64,000 nt of DNA from Clostridium sp. CM027 (GCF_024730565.1 NZ_CP077725.1:3366501-3430500); one strand, 5' to 3'; shown: positions 16,199 to 26,159, numbered from the stretch's first letter. The notes: generated by a model not told the origin, from the letters alone. A program made the numbers and translations.

Positions 16199-16741
16199 AT
16201 GGAAAATAGAATATCACCAATTAAAACTATTGACATAGTACAAATTAGTCTAATGGCGGCGATTACGTTTATAGCTGCTTCGGTTATACATATACCTACT
16301 TTTATGGGTGTACTTCATTTAGGAGATAGTATGATTTTTTTATCAGCTATATTATTTGGAAGAAAAAAAGCAGCAATATCCTCTGCTGTTGGTATGTGTT
16401 TATTTGATTTATTAAATGGATATACCATGTGGGCACCATTTACACTCATTATTAAAGGTACAATGGGGTATATTGCTGGAACAATTGCCTATAGAAAAAA
16501 TTATAATGGAAATAAATTTTCAAATAATATCTTTGCTTTTGTTGTAGCAGGGATTTGGATGATTGCGATGTATTATTTAGGGGGAGCTATTATACTAACA
16601 TTTATTTCTAAGGAATTTGCACTTAAACAAGCCTTAATTATTTCTTTAAAGGACATACCTACTAATGTTTTTCAAGTAGTAGGAGGTATTGCTTTAGCAT
16701 TACCTTTAATAACAGCTTTAAAAAGCAAAATTAGTAGATAA
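16199..16741 (+). CDS. ECF transporter S component, substrate unknown
   Basis: This 180-aa protein has five or six hydrophobic helices and the typical S-component layout: an N-terminal IDIVQISLMAAITFIA segment, HLGDSMIFLSAILFGRKKAA, and a C-terminal helix ending in a basic KSKISR tail. S components bind a vitamin or other micronutrient and share the EcfA/A'/T energizing module, which is not in this window. No riboswitch that would name the substrate was recognised upstream. The ATG follows AGGGGGGATAAAC. Confidence 0.8.
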   Translation: MENRISPIKTIDIVQISLMAAITFIAASVIHIPTFMGVLHLGDSMIFLSAILFGRKKAAISSAVGMCLFDLLNGYTMWAPFTLIIKGTMGYIAGTIAYRKNYNGNKFSNNIFAFVVAGIWMIAMYYLGGAIILTFISKEFALKQALIISLKDIPTNVFQVVGGIALALPLITALKSKISR

Positions 16742-16761
16742 TATAAGATATTTTATGCGCA

Positions 16762-16974
16762 AAAAAAAGTATATATTACGTATAATGTATTGAAGCAAGC
16801 TTTAGAACTTCCTATTTTAGTTTTAATTAAAATGCGTTAAGAAAAACATATGCTTGAGCGCTAGCGAATTTATATCTTGCGATAGCGAGTTTATGTTTTG
16901 CAGCAGATTAATTAAAAATAAAATTAGTAGTACTTAGCGAAGTGAATGCATTAATAGTAATATATACTTTTTTT
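16762..16974. repeat. long palindromic element, family B, copy 1
   Basis: The ends are inverted repeats: AAAAAAAGTATATATTAC (16762-16779) and GTAATATATACTTTTTTT (16957-16974). The interior holds further inverted segments (TTTTAGTTTTAATTAA against TTAATTAAAAATAAAA), so the whole 213 bp can fold back. The same ends, including the neighbouring TTTTATGCGCA, occur at 33273-33336. The right end overlaps the gerKB stop codon. It separates convergent genes and could also act as a bidirectional terminator. Confidence 0.85.
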
Positions 16975-18052
16975 AGTTTCTAGCGCTTTTTTTACTTTTA
17001 AAGTAAAATACAGTGAAAATTATTGTTGGTATTAACATAAAGCCTATTACAGAAAAATAGACGTAAAGATTTAAAAATTTATATAATAATACTACTTTAG
17101 CGGAAATGAAATAGGAGATTATGAATACAAATAAAGTAATAATGTATATCCAATATTTATTAGAGAAGGAAAGCTTTTTTAATAAAATCATGATAGCGGT
17201 TAGCTCTAATACATATTTTATAAACCAGCCGCCTACCATTTGAAGCATTACATAAAACTCCCCTCCTTCTATAAACCCGAAATAATCAACTAACTGAGTT
17301 TGTATGAGTTTAGGATAGTTAATCTCCAAGGCTCTAACTACGCCAAAGGTACTTAAAACGCCTATGTTTGCGAAAATCTCCATTTGTATTACTATTAATA
17401 TTGCAATAACGCAATGTTTTGTGATTTTTGACTTATTAGTTACCCTAGACAAAAATGGGATACAAACAGCTATACTACCGTAACATCCAAGGGCCTTTAT
17501 TATAGATAAAATAAAAGAGGGAGTGACGCCATCCGCCATTATAGGAAGTAGGTGACTAAACTTTTTATATTTAGCTGTAAGAATTGCTAGGTTTATCCCG
17601 GCTATCATAGTAAGACAAATAACTAAAATAGTAACTATAGTTATCGCTCTAGTACCCTTCTTTGTAATATAAACGGCGGGTATTATTATAAACAAGAGAA
17701 AAAACCAAGGAGGAGTATCTGAAAGCAGATTTAGATGCAAGGCATTTGATTCTACAGAGCAACTCTCTATTAAGCTGACAATTAAAGTTATGATAAATAA
17801 AATTAAAAAGATGTCTCCCATGGTTTTACCTAAGGCTTTATGGTATATTTTGTCCATATCATAGCAATTGCATTTTTTACAAACAAAAATCAAATAAATA
17901 AAATAAAATAATAAAATAATAGAAGCAATAGTGACGGAAATCCAGGAATCTCTACCTCCATTTATAATGAATACATTGGGGTAAGTTTTCATTGCTACAA
18001 TGCAGGTTCCCCAAATTATGAACATTAAATGTTTTGTATTTAGCTTATCCAT
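16973..18052 (-). CDS. gerKB: spore germination receptor B subunit (GerAB/GerKB family permease)
   Basis: This 359-aa protein of about ten hydrophobic helices belongs to the endospore germination permease family related to amino acid transporters. The B subunit sits in the spore inner membrane and contributes to germinant recognition. It is divergent from the A and C subunit genes, the arrangement described for gerKB versus gerKA-gerKC in Clostridium perfringens. AAGGAGGAGACAAG precedes the ATG, though with a rather long spacer. Its stop codon lies inside the right arm of a family B repeat. Confidence 0.9.
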   Translation of the reverse strand: MDKLNTKHLMFIIWGTCIVAMKTYPNVFIINGGRDSWISVTIASIILLFYFIYLIFVCKKCNCYDMDKIYHKALGKTMGDIFLILFIITLIVSLIESCSVESNALHLNLLSDTPPWFFLLFIIIPAVYITKKGTRAITIVTILVICLTMIAGINLAILTAKYKKFSHLLPIMADGVTPSFILSIIKALGCYGSIAVCIPFLSRVTNKSKITKHCVIAILIVIQMEIFANIGVLSTFGVVRALEINYPKLIQTQLVDYFGFIEGGEFYVMLQMVGGWFIKYVLELTAIMILLKKLSFSNKYWIYIITLFVFIISYFISAKVVLLYKFLNLYVYFSVIGFMLIPTIIFTVFYFKSKKSARN

Positions 18053-18181
18053 TTTTTTTCTTGTCTCCTCCTTGTTTTGATTCTAAATTGCATTGTAATA
18101 AAATTTGCAATATAGTTGTATTATTTCCCAATTTGAGAATATTAAACTTAAATATTACAAATAATAAGTTGGGTGATTAAA

Positions 18182-19588
18182 ATGGAAAAAATAAATATAG
18201 ATTATATTAAAGAAAAATTAAAAAATAGCTACGATATCAAATATAGAGAGATAGAGACTGATATGGGAATAATATTCGGCGTATTTATTGATGATTTATG
18301 TGATTCTAAATTTATTAGTGAATATATATTTAACCCTCTAATACAACATAAAATTACAACTGTAGATTTAGAGTATATAAAAAAAGAAGTATTACCAGCT
18401 AATAGCATTGGAGATATTAATAGTAATAAGGAGGCTATAGATCACATTTTATCTGGAGACTTGGTGCTTATATTTTCTTTTGCAAATAAATCAATTTATT
18501 GTGAGGCCAAGGGATATGTGAGGCGGAGTGTGGGAGAGCCTTCTACAGAAAATGTAATTAAAGGACCAAGGGAAGGATTCACGGAGGCTTTTGTAGATAA
18601 TGTATCAATGATTAGGCGTAAAATAAAAAATTCGGATTTGAAATTTGAACCGATAATTTTAGGGAGTAAATCTAATACGGTAGCCGTAATATGCTACATA
18701 GAAGGTGTGGCCCCGAAGAAACTTGTTGATTATATAAGGAAAAAGGTGACCAATATAAAATTAGAGTTTATCTTAGACACAAATTACATTGAGGAAGAAT
18801 TAAAAAATAAGAACACAGCTTTTGACACAATAGGCACTACCGAAAAACCAGATGTGGCAGCGTCAAAGCTTTTAGAAGGGAAAGTGGCAATAATCGTAGA
18901 TGGAACACCCTTTGTAATTACTGCACCGTATTTTTTTGTGGATAATTTTCAAACACCAGATGATTATTATTCTAATAGGTATTTTACTAATATATCAAGA
19001 CTTATAAGGGTGTTTAGTTTTTTCTCAGCTACCTTATTGTCAGGGGTATATTTGGCGATTACTACTTTTCACTTTTCGCTTATTCCAGAGGTGATTGCTG
19101 TAAAACTCTCAGTCGCTAGAGCAGGAGTACCTCTGCCTACGGTTATAGAACTACTACTAATGACTTTTTTCTTTGAATTACTTAGAGAGGCAGGAATAAG
19201 ATTGCCACAACTCATAGGCCAGGCAATGAGCATTGTTGGAGCTTTAATTTTAGGCGATGCTGCAGTGGGAGCAGGTTTAGCATCACAAAGCACTGTAGTA
19301 ATTGTGGCACTTTCATCTATTTCTTCTTTTTTAGTGCCAAAGCTTTATGGCGCTCTATCTATATGGAATATAATTATTATTGTGTTTTCGTCAGTGCTTG
19401 GGTTACCAGGATTTTACATTGGATTTTTTATTTTTATCTCACATATGGCGGGACTAGAGAGTTGTGGATATCCATATTTATTCCCTTTAGGTACACTAGA
19501 AAGCTTTAAATTTAAGGATATATTATATAGAAAAGATCTTAGCAAGATATCAAATAGTATTTTTGATAGGGATGATTATAATGAATAA
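18182..19588 (+). CDS. gerKA: spore germination receptor A subunit (GerA/GerKA family)
   Basis: The 468-aa protein has a large soluble N-terminal half with the family motif SVGEPSTENVIKGPREGFTE near residue 120, then four or five C-terminal membrane helices with RAGVPLPTVIELLLM. GerA subunits form the germinant receptor in the spore inner membrane with B and C subunits. The GTG at 18173 is in frame, but the ATG at 18182 has the better distance from TTGGGTG. The gene overlaps gerKC by 8 nt, so the two are translationally coupled. Confidence 0.94.
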   Translation: MEKINIDYIKEKLKNSYDIKYREIETDMGIIFGVFIDDLCDSKFISEYIFNPLIQHKITTVDLEYIKKEVLPANSIGDINSNKEAIDHILSGDLVLIFSFANKSIYCEAKGYVRRSVGEPSTENVIKGPREGFTEAFVDNVSMIRRKIKNSDLKFEPIILGSKSNTVAVICYIEGVAPKKLVDYIRKKVTNIKLEFILDTNYIEEELKNKNTAFDTIGTTEKPDVAASKLLEGKVAIIVDGTPFVITAPYFFVDNFQTPDDYYSNRYFTNISRLIRVFSFFSATLLSGVYLAITTFHFSLIPEVIAVKLSVARAGVPLPTVIELLLMTFFFELLREAGIRLPQLIGQAMSIVGALILGDAAVGAGLASQSTVVIVALSSISSFLVPKLYGALSIWNIIIIVFSSVLGLPGFYIGFFIFISHMAGLESCGYPYLFPLGTLESFKFKDILYRKDLSKISNSIFDRDDYNE

Positions 19589-20696
19589 GTATAAAAAAAC
19601 ATTAGTAATAATATGTATAATAATGAATTGTTTTACTATGACATCATGTTTTAGTTATAAGGATATTAATAAGGTTTTATTTATTTCTGCATTAGTAATA
19701 GATGCAGATAATACCGGTAATCCTATATTATATGCTGAAGCTTTTAAGGGAGTAAGAGGAACATCACCTCAAGGAGCGGATCAAAGAATCTTATTTAAAG
19801 CAACAGGAAAAACAATGTTTGAAGCTGTCAGAAATATGAATGCTACTTCTAGTTATAAATTAAACTATACACAGAATAGTGCCATAATATTTACTCAAAA
19901 GGCTGCAGAATTCGGTGTTGATAATTTCATAGATTTTATGGATCGTGATCAAGAATTTCTTATAAGACCGTATATTACAGTATATCAAGGAGATCCACAG
20001 GAACTTATGAAGCTAAATATGCCTGAAGATAAATATATTGGATCATTTGTAGTGCAACTTATAGAAAATATTGGAGCATCTTCAAGGGCTGTAAAACTAA
20101 GTTTAAATGAGTTTTACAATCAAAGAAAAATTGGAGATAAAGTAAATGTAGTACCCATAATAGATATCCCAAAAGATAGTTTAGAGGGGACTTTAGAAGT
20201 AAATGGCGGAGCTGTAATTAAAGACGATAAAATGGTTGGCGTATTACAAAGAGATGAAGGGTTAGGCTTTAACTTTTTAATGAACACTATTTTAGGTGGT
20301 ACTTTAGAAACAACTAATCCCTGTGATACTAATAAATTTATTACTTTAGAAATATTAAAAAGTAAAACTAAGACAGAAATCAGTTATGATAATAATATTG
20401 TTCATTTGAAAAAGAAAATTAAAGTTAAGGTGGATTTAGCAGAAGCTCAAAAAGAAATTACACTTACAAAAGAAAATATCAGTAAAATTGAGGAGCAGTC
20501 AGAAGAAAATATTTTGAAAGCCTGCAATAATATGTTTGCAAAATATAAGGCATTAAATATGGATATTTTTGATATAACGGAGCAATTTCATGCAAAATAT
20601 CCAAAGATAAAAAATGATGATATTATTAAAAAAACTGAGCTAAAAGTTGAAGTTGAAGTGAAAATAATGAACACAGGGGTTGTTAAAAACTTCTAA
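19581..20696 (+). CDS. gerKC: spore germination receptor C subunit lipoprotein (GerC/GerKC family)
   Basis: Starting at the ATG at 19581 the protein has 371 residues, a short signal peptide and a lipobox (TMTSC) with the lipid-attachment Cys near residue 23. The motif SYKDINKVLFISALVIDAD right after it is typical of GerC proteins. It would be lipid-anchored at the spore inner membrane with the A and B subunits. An upstream in-frame TTG (19563) would extend the signal peptide into gerKA and lacks a ribosome binding site of its own. A 100-nt gap follows before the next gene. Confidence 0.93.
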   Translation: MNKYKKTLVIICIIMNCFTMTSCFSYKDINKVLFISALVIDADNTGNPILYAEAFKGVRGTSPQGADQRILFKATGKTMFEAVRNMNATSSYKLNYTQNSAIIFTQKAAEFGVDNFIDFMDRDQEFLIRPYITVYQGDPQELMKLNMPEDKYIGSFVVQLIENIGASSRAVKLSLNEFYNQRKIGDKVNVVPIIDIPKDSLEGTLEVNGGAVIKDDKMVGVLQRDEGLGFNFLMNTILGGTLETTNPCDTNKFITLEILKSKTKTEISYDNNIVHLKKKIKVKVDLAEAQKEITLTKENISKIEEQSEENILKACNNMFAKYKALNMDIFDITEQFHAKYPKIKNDDIIKKTELKVEVEVKIMNTGVVKNF

Positions 20697-20804
20697 TAAA
20701 AAGGCGGTGGTATTCCATCGTCTTTTGTTGTAAGGTATAATACTTGGAAACATTGCACTACTATAAGCATAATATATCATTATAGCGCGGTTGGAGTGAA
20801 ATAT

Positions 20805-21950
20805 ATGGATAGCAAAAAAATTAGCATATTGTTAAAGAGGGATGAGGGTACAAAATTAGATTTCAAGCAAAGAATTGATATATTAATAGAAAGTGGGAAA
20901 AGAGAATTAGCTAAAGATATATGTGCTATAGCCAACTCCCGTGGAGGAAGAGGATACCTTGTTATTGGAGTAGAGGATAAAACGAAAAAAATCATAGGTA
21001 TTAAGGTATGTGACTTTAAAGAAGAACAGTTACAACAAATTATAAGTTCAAGATGTGAACCGCCTATTCCAGTATCGCTAGATTTCGTAACATTTCAAAG
21101 CAAAAATTTGGCGATTATAACTATATATGATGGTGGTCAAAGGCCCTATCAATTAAGGGAGAATGGTGCATTTTACATTAGGAGAGGTTCCACAACAGAT
21201 ACTATGAGAAAAGAAGAATTAATTTCTTGTTTACAAGAAAATCTAAGTCTCAATATCGAAACTATACCTATTGTAAATAGTGGTATTAGTAGTTTAGATT
21301 TTAATATAATTAATAAATACTTTTTAAATAAGGGCATTTTAGTAAATGATAACAGTAGATTAGGATTTATGGACAATGCAGGAATAACTTTTATTGAAAG
21401 AGATTATAATAAGAGGGTAGTAACACTAGGGGGATTATTGGTATTTTCTTCAATTAACAGTATCTATTTACCGCATAATATGATAAAGATAGTAAATAAG
21501 GTAAACGATAACTTTGATGAGGTTATAATTGTGCAAGGGAATTTATTAGATATGCTAGATAGGACAGAAGAATTTTTTAAAAATATATTTCCAGTAAATT
21601 ATCCTATTGCTGCAGTGTATGAGGCTGTAAAAAACGCAATACTTTATAGAGATTATACTATATTTTATAAGGAAATTGAAATAGTGGTAAGCTATAACAG
21701 TGTAAGCGTATTTAGTCCAGGTAACCTATTATTTTCAACTGAAATTAATACCCATAATTATTTAAAAAGGAATATGTGGATATATGATAAGTTAATAGCA
21801 TTAGATGATAGAAAAAGATTTATAAAATCAGGAAGAGGATTTGCACGAATGAAAAAAGATTTTTCAAAATATGGTAAGGTAATATTTGTAGATTCAAAAG
21901 ATGATAATACTTTTAAGGTGATTTTCCCAGGGATTAAGAACTTTATTTAA
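20805..21950 (+). CDS. AlbA_2 (Schlafen-like) domain protein, putative regulator
   Basis: Residues 1-150 form an AlbA_2 nucleic-acid-binding domain: EGTKLDFKQRI, ELAKDICAIANSRGGRGYLVIGVED and NGAFYIRRGSTT. The rest resembles the C-terminal ATPase-like part of AAA_4/AlbA_2 regulators (YPIAAVYEAVKNAILYRDY) and ends in a winged-helix-like region. Such proteins are usually annotated as ATP-dependent transcriptional regulators, but their targets are unknown. A GTG at 20796 lies inside the GGAG site, so the ATG at 20805 (8 nt spacing) is the start, giving 381 aa. Confidence 0.8.
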   Translation: MDSKKISILLKRDEGTKLDFKQRIDILIESGKRELAKDICAIANSRGGRGYLVIGVEDKTKKIIGIKVCDFKEEQLQQIISSRCEPPIPVSLDFVTFQSKNLAIITIYDGGQRPYQLRENGAFYIRRGSTTDTMRKEELISCLQENLSLNIETIPIVNSGISSLDFNIINKYFLNKGILVNDNSRLGFMDNAGITFIERDYNKRVVTLGGLLVFSSINSIYLPHNMIKIVNKVNDNFDEVIIVQGNLLDMLDRTEEFFKNIFPVNYPIAAVYEAVKNAILYRDYTIFYKEIEIVVSYNSVSVFSPGNLLFSTEINTHNYLKRNMWIYDKLIALDDRKRFIKSGRGFARMKKDFSKYGKVIFVDSKDDNTFKVIFPGIKNFI

Positions 21951-22067
21951 AACTATAATATTGTGAACATATTACGAATAATATATAATATGTATAAAAA
22001 TATTGTGTACGAGTAGACCTATTTAATAATTATCTGGTTATATTAGATAAAATAGGAGGCGTTTAAC

Positions 22068-22478
22068 ATGATTCATGTATTTTGTGGTAAAAAGGGTTCA
22101 GGTAAAACTAAAGCTCTAATTAAATTAGCCAACCAGTCCGTTGATAAAGTTAAAGGAAACATAGTATATATTGATGATGATACTAAAGCTACGTTGCAAT
22201 TAGGTACAAAAATGAGACTTGTAGCAATAAATGAGTTCAATTTAAAAAGTCATGATGATTTTTATGGATTTTTGTGCGGTATGCTTTCTAGAGATTATGA
22301 TATTGATACCATCTTTGTTGATGGTGTATTTAATATTATTGATGATAAACTTGAGCATACGGCACAATTGTTTTCTAAAATGGATATTTTAGCTAATAAG
22401 TATAACTTGGAATTTTATGTGAATATAGGTTGCGAATGCTTAAATCCACCACAATTTTTAAAGAATTATATCACATAA
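22068..22478 (+). CDS. small P-loop ATP-binding protein, function unknown
   Basis: This 136-aa protein begins MIHVFCGKKGSGKTKAL, a clear Walker A motif at residues 7-14. A Walker B-like strand IDTIFVDGVF is near residue 83. The fold is a compact P-loop NTPase with no added domain or membrane segment. Similar small proteins occur in other clostridia to my knowledge, with no assigned role. The ATG follows ATAGGAGGCGTTTAAC. A terminator lies 30 nt downstream. Confidence 0.75.
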   Translation: MIHVFCGKKGSGKTKALIKLANQSVDKVKGNIVYIDDDTKATLQLGTKMRLVAINEFNLKSHDDFYGFLCGMLSRDYDIDTIFVDGVFNIIDDKLEHTAQLFSKMDILANKYNLEFYVNIGCECLNPPQFLKNYIT

Positions 22479-22508
22479 AGAGATAGAATATTATTTACGT
22501 GAATGTAA

Positions 22509-22535
22509 GGCAGGGTTTTCAGCCCTGCTTTTATT
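22509..22535 (+). terminator. Rho-independent terminator after the P-loop gene
   Basis: GCAGGG pairs with CCCTGC around TTTTCAG and is followed by TTTTATT. Confidence 0.85.
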
Positions 22536-22664
22536 GTATATGGAGAAAATAGTTGAAAATAAACGTAAATAGTATATATAGGGTTTTAATCAGTTATAAC
22601 GAGCAAATATATCATTTGATATATTATAAATACACATATATAATTAATAACATGAATAATTATA

Positions 22665-22900
22665 TCTAAAAGGCTATGAAAGAAAAAAGTAACTGTAGGA
22701 ATTATTAAGAGAGCTAGTGGTAGGTGTGAACTAGTTAAGGAATATAGTGAAATACATTCTGGAGCTTTAAGCTGAAATAAGCTTTTAAAAAGTAAGCTGA
22801 GACGGGTTAACCTTACGTTATAAGGAATGAGCGGATTGTTAAATCAATTTGGGTGGTACCACGGAATTTTTTCGTCCCTTTCTTAGGAGGCGTTTTTTTT
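22665..22900 (+). ncRNA. T-box leader of tyrS, specifier UAC (Tyr)
   Basis: Stem I includes AGAGAGCTAGTGGTAGGTGTGA-type elements. The specifier loop GTGAAATACATTCTGG carries TAC at 22753-22755, a tyrosine codon. The antiterminator has GGGTGGTACCACGG (22851-22864). A weaker terminator hairpin (CGTCCC with GGAGGCG) ends in eight T at about 22900. Unlike the Trp and Leu leaders, about 190 nt separate the terminator from the gene, because a family A repeat lies in between. Confidence 0.93.
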
Positions 22901-22921
22901 ATTTCAAAAAATAACACAGTA

Positions 22922-23075
22922 TTAAATCATTACCTGCGGTGCTCGCAGCTTCGCAGAAGATAAGTATATCGACTTCAAAAGGAGACTTAGGTTTCAACTG
23001 AACTTTTCTCTTTGTTATACTTTGGGATGCCATAGTATAGAAGAGGAAGACTTTCATTTTGAAATGTCGTTAAAA
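22922..23075 (+). repeat. dispersed palindromic element, family A, copy 2, within the tyrS leader
   Basis: It runs from TTAAATCATTACCTGCGG to AAATGTCGTTAAA. The left hairpin is TACC-TGC-GGTG (one U-G pair). CGACTTCAAAAGG and CTTTCATTTTGAAATGTCG form the outer arms. The interior has diverged from copies 1 and 3. It ends about 6 nt before the AAGGAGG site of tyrS. Confidence 0.8.
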
Positions 23076-23091
23076 TAAGGAGGAATAAATT

Positions 23092-24312
23092 ATGGAAAAT
23101 GTATATGATACGCTTTTAGAGAGAGGGTATATAAAACAACTTACTCACGAGGATGAAATGAAGAAAATATTAGGACAGGAAAAGGTAACATTTTATATAG
23201 GATATGACCCAACAGCGGATAGCCTACATATTGGACATTTCATTACTATGATGTTTATGGCACATATGCAAAGAGCAGGGCATAGACCCATAGCCTTAGT
23301 TGGTGGTGGAACTACAATGATTGGTGATCCATCTGGTAAAACAGATATGAGGAAAATGCTTTCAAAAGAAGAAATTGATCATAATATATCTTGCATAAAA
23401 TCACAGCTGTCAAAACTTATAGATTTTAGTGATGGTAAAGCAATCCTTGAAAACAATGCAAACTGGCTTTTAAATTTAAATTACGTAGATTTTATAAGAG
23501 ATATAGGAGTACATTTTTCAGTAAATAAGATGTTAGCTGCTGAATGTTTTAAACAGAGATTAGAAAAAGGTTTATCTTTTTTTGAATTTAACTATATGCT
23601 TATGCAAGGATATGACTTTTTAATGTTAAATAAAAAATATGGATGTACTATGGAATTAGGTGGAGATGACCAATGGTCTAACATAATTGCTGGTATAGAA
23701 CTAATAAGAAAAAAAGAGAGTAAGGCTTCTTATGGAATGACTTGCACATTACTTACAAATAGCGAAGGAATTAAAATGGGTAAAACTGTAAATGGAGCTC
23801 TGTGGCTTGATGCAGATAAAACATCTCCTTATGATTTTTACCAATATTTTAGAAATATTGGAGATTTAGATGTAGAAAAATGCTTATCGTTACTTACTTT
23901 TGTACCAATGGATGAAGTTAGGCGTTTAAGTGCTTTAAAAGATGAAAAAATCAATGAAGCTAAAAAAGTTTTAGCTTTCGAGGTTACAAAACTTATTCAT
24001 GGAGAAGAAGAAGCTGTAAAAGCTCAGACCGCAGCAGAAGCATTATTTGGTGGTGGAACTAATATGAGTAGCGTACCTAAAGTATCTATACCGTGCGACA
24101 TGAAGAATGCGGGATTGATGGATATATTGGTGTACACTAAAGTGGTGCCATCAAAAGCAGAAGCTAGAAGATTAATTGAGCAGGGCGGATTAACTATTAA
24201 TGATAAAAGGATTGAAGATAAGAATGCAACACTTTTAGAAGAAAATTTTAAAGATGGTTGTGTACTTATTAAAAAAGGAAAGAAAAAATACTATTCTTTA
24301 ACTATAGAATAG
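23092..24312 (+). CDS. tyrS: tyrosine-tRNA ligase
   Basis: This 406-aa class I synthetase charges tRNA-Tyr. The HIGH motif is in DSLHIGHF (near residue 45), the tyrosine-binding region in GGDDQWSNI, and the KMSKS loop appears as IKMGKTVNG. The C-terminal S4 RNA-binding domain starts around residue 340 ([16 protein letters not shown]). The ATG follows AAGGAGGAATAAATT. Control is by the UAC T-box upstream. Confidence 0.97.
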   Translation: MENVYDTLLERGYIKQLTHEDEMKKILGQEKVTFYIGYDPTADSLHIGHFITMMFMAHMQRAGHRPIALVGGGTTMIGDPSGKTDMRKMLSKEEIDHNISCIKSQLSKLIDFSDGKAILENNANWLLNLNYVDFIRDIGVHFSVNKMLAAECFKQRLEKGLSFFEFNYMLMQGYDFLMLNKKYGCTMELGGDDQWSNIIAGIELIRKKESKASYGMTCTLLTNSEGIKMGKTVNGALWLDADKTSPYDFYQYFRNIGDLDVEKCLSLLTFVPMDEVRRLSALKDEKINEAKKVLAFEVTKLIHGEEEAVKAQTAAEALFGGGTNMSSVPKVSIPCDMKNAGLMDILVYTKVVPSKAEARRLIEQGGLTINDKRIEDKNATLLEENFKDGCVLIKKGKKKYYSLTIE

Positions 24313-24320
24313 CAATTATT

Positions 24321-24368
24321 TAAAAAGGGCGAAGTTGAAATTAATATTTTAACTTTGCTTTTTTCTTT
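24321..24368 (+). terminator. terminator of tyrS
   Basis: AAAAGGGCGAAGTT and AACTTTGCTTTTTT form a stem with one wobble around an AT-rich loop, followed by a T-rich tail. Confidence 0.75.
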
Positions 24369-24620
24369 TAGTGGTAAAAAGCTTTTAGTAAAATATCTTT
24401 TGAAGCTGGAGAAGGGTTAAAGGCAAGTTGGGGAGAATTTTTTAGTGATAGAAGTTTTAATACAATCAATATAAAGGTATAATAGCATAGAGACATTAAA
24501 AAAATGACTAAGGTTAAACTTTGAGCACTAATGAGTGTAGCAATAGCTAAGGTTATTGCTTATGTAACGGATATAGATAATTAATGGAAAAAAACTAAAC
24601 GATTAATAAGGAGGTATATT
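24369..24620 (+). other. intergenic leader of the phosphoesterase gene
   Basis: No gene is visible. There is a TATAAT at about 24478-24483 that could be a -10 box, and a hairpin AGCAATA/TATTGCT near 24540-24561. A GGAGG lies just before the next gene. I see no riboswitch. Confidence 0.4.
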
Positions 24621-25310
24621 ATGGCGTTGTGGGCAATATCTGATCTTCATTTATCTATAAATTCAGATAAACCCATGGATATATTTGGAGATAAATGGAG
24701 TAATCATAATGAAAAAATTAAAGAAAATTGGCTTAGCAAAGTTTCAGCGGATGATACTGTACTAATTGCAGGGGATATTTCATGGTCCATGAATATTTCT
24801 GAGGGTGTGGAAGATTTAGAATGGATTCATGAGCTTCCAGGTAAAAAAATACTTATAAAAGGAAATCATGACTATTGGTGGAGTGGTATCACGAAGCTTA
24901 ATGCTCTCTACGCGGATATGGATTTTATCCAAAACAACTTTTTTAACTACAAAGATTTTGCTATATGCGGAACACGGGGATGGAATTGCCCAGGAAATAC
25001 AAGATTTACAACTCATGATGAAAAAATTTATAATAGAGAGTTAATAAGGCTTCGAATTTCACTCGATGAGGCAGTGAAAAAGGGTTATAATAAATTTATT
25101 GTAATGCTTCATTATCCACCTACTAATGATAAGTTTGAGGAGACTGAACTTATAAGAATAGTAAAAGAATATAATGTATGCAAGGTAATATATGGTCATT
25201 TACATGGACCATCTTTAAATAGGCTATATGAAGGAAATATAGAAGGCGTAGAATATATAGTTACTTCTTGTGATTATCTAAACTTCGATCCTTTAAAAAT
25301 ATTAGAATAG
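24621..25310 (+). CDS. metallophosphoesterase, predicted phosphohydrolase
   Basis: The 229-aa calcineurin-like phosphoesterase carries all family blocks: SDLHL (D8, H10), AGDISW, KGNHDYWW, MLHYPP and YGHLHG. These bind two metal ions and hydrolyse a phosphoester. The substrate is not apparent. It is probably cytosolic, with no signal peptide. The relQ gene follows after 53 nt and may be co-transcribed. Confidence 0.93.
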   Translation: MALWAISDLHLSINSDKPMDIFGDKWSNHNEKIKENWLSKVSADDTVLIAGDISWSMNISEGVEDLEWIHELPGKKILIKGNHDYWWSGITKLNALYADMDFIQNNFFNYKDFAICGTRGWNCPGNTRFTTHDEKIYNRELIRLRISLDEAVKKGYNKFIVMLHYPPTNDKFEETELIRIVKEYNVCKVIYGHLHGPSLNRLYEGNIEGVEYIVTSCDYLNFDPLKILE

Positions 25311-25363
25311 TATCAAAAGTTAATACAATGTGGATATGAAATTTTATGTAAAGGACTGAGTAT

Positions 25364-26155
25364 ATGGCAATAAGAGAGTGGAAAAGATTTTTAATTCCTT
25401 ATGAACAGGGTGTAGAAGAGTTAAAAGTAAAATTTAAAAGTATAAGAAGAGAATATAGACGAAAAAATGAGTATTCACCTATAGAGTTTGTTACCGGGAG
25501 GGTTAAAGAAATATCTAGTATTCTTGAGAAAGCTAATAAATTCGGTATCCCTCTGGATAGAATTGAATATGAAATGGAAGATATTGCAGGTATAAGGATA
25601 ATGTGTCAGTTTGTAGATGATATTGATAAAGTGGTGAATCTAATTCGTGAAAGACGTGATATGCAGATGGTTTATGAAAAAGACTATGTTGCAAATGTAA
25701 AAGGTAGTGGATATAGAAGCTATCATATGATTATAAAGTATCCTGTAAACTTAGCTGATGGTCAAACCGAAATACTAGCAGAATTTCAAATTAGAACCTT
25801 AGCAATGAATTTTTGGGCTACAGTAGAGCATTCTCTAAATTATAAATATAAGCATGATATACCAGAGAATATAAGGGCAAAACTTAAAAATGCTGCAGAT
25901 GCTGCTTTTCAATTAGATGAACAGATGCTAGAAATTAAAGATGAAATTAAAGATGCACAAAAATTGTTTGAGGTAAAATCTAATTTGGTGTCGGATATAA
26001 TGAATAATATACTTGTGCTTTCGTCGCTTGGAAAGTCAACGGATGCAGCTAGGTATAGAGAACAATTAAATAAGCTAATAGAAGAAGGAGAAGTTTATGA
26101 AATTAGTAGCTTACTTCGCGCAACTCAAAAAACATTAGATATGTATAGAGTTTAA
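25364..26155 (+). CDS. relQ: small alarmone synthetase RelQ (GTP pyrophosphokinase family)
   Basis: The 263-aa protein matches the RelQ/YjbM group of single-domain (p)ppGpp synthetases. Diagnostic segments are WKRFLIPYEQGVEELK, HSPIEFVTGRVK-like YSPIEFVTGRVK, DIAGIRIMCQFVDDI, SGYRSYHMII and EFQIRTLAMNFWATVEHSLNYKY. It transfers pyrophosphate from ATP to GDP/GTP. There is no HD hydrolase domain. The C-terminal tail is some 50 residues longer than in the Bacillus protein as I remember it. A very strong bidirectional terminator follows. Confidence 0.93.
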   Translation: MAIREWKRFLIPYEQGVEELKVKFKSIRREYRRKNEYSPIEFVTGRVKEISSILEKANKFGIPLDRIEYEMEDIAGIRIMCQFVDDIDKVVNLIRERRDMQMVYEKDYVANVKGSGYRSYHMIIKYPVNLADGQTEILAEFQIRTLAMNFWATVEHSLNYKYKHDIPENIRAKLKNAADAAFQLDEQMLEIKDEIKDAQKLFEVKSNLVSDIMNNILVLSSLGKSTDAARYREQLNKLIEEGEVYEISSLLRATQKTLDMYRV

Positions 26156-26159
26156 ATTG

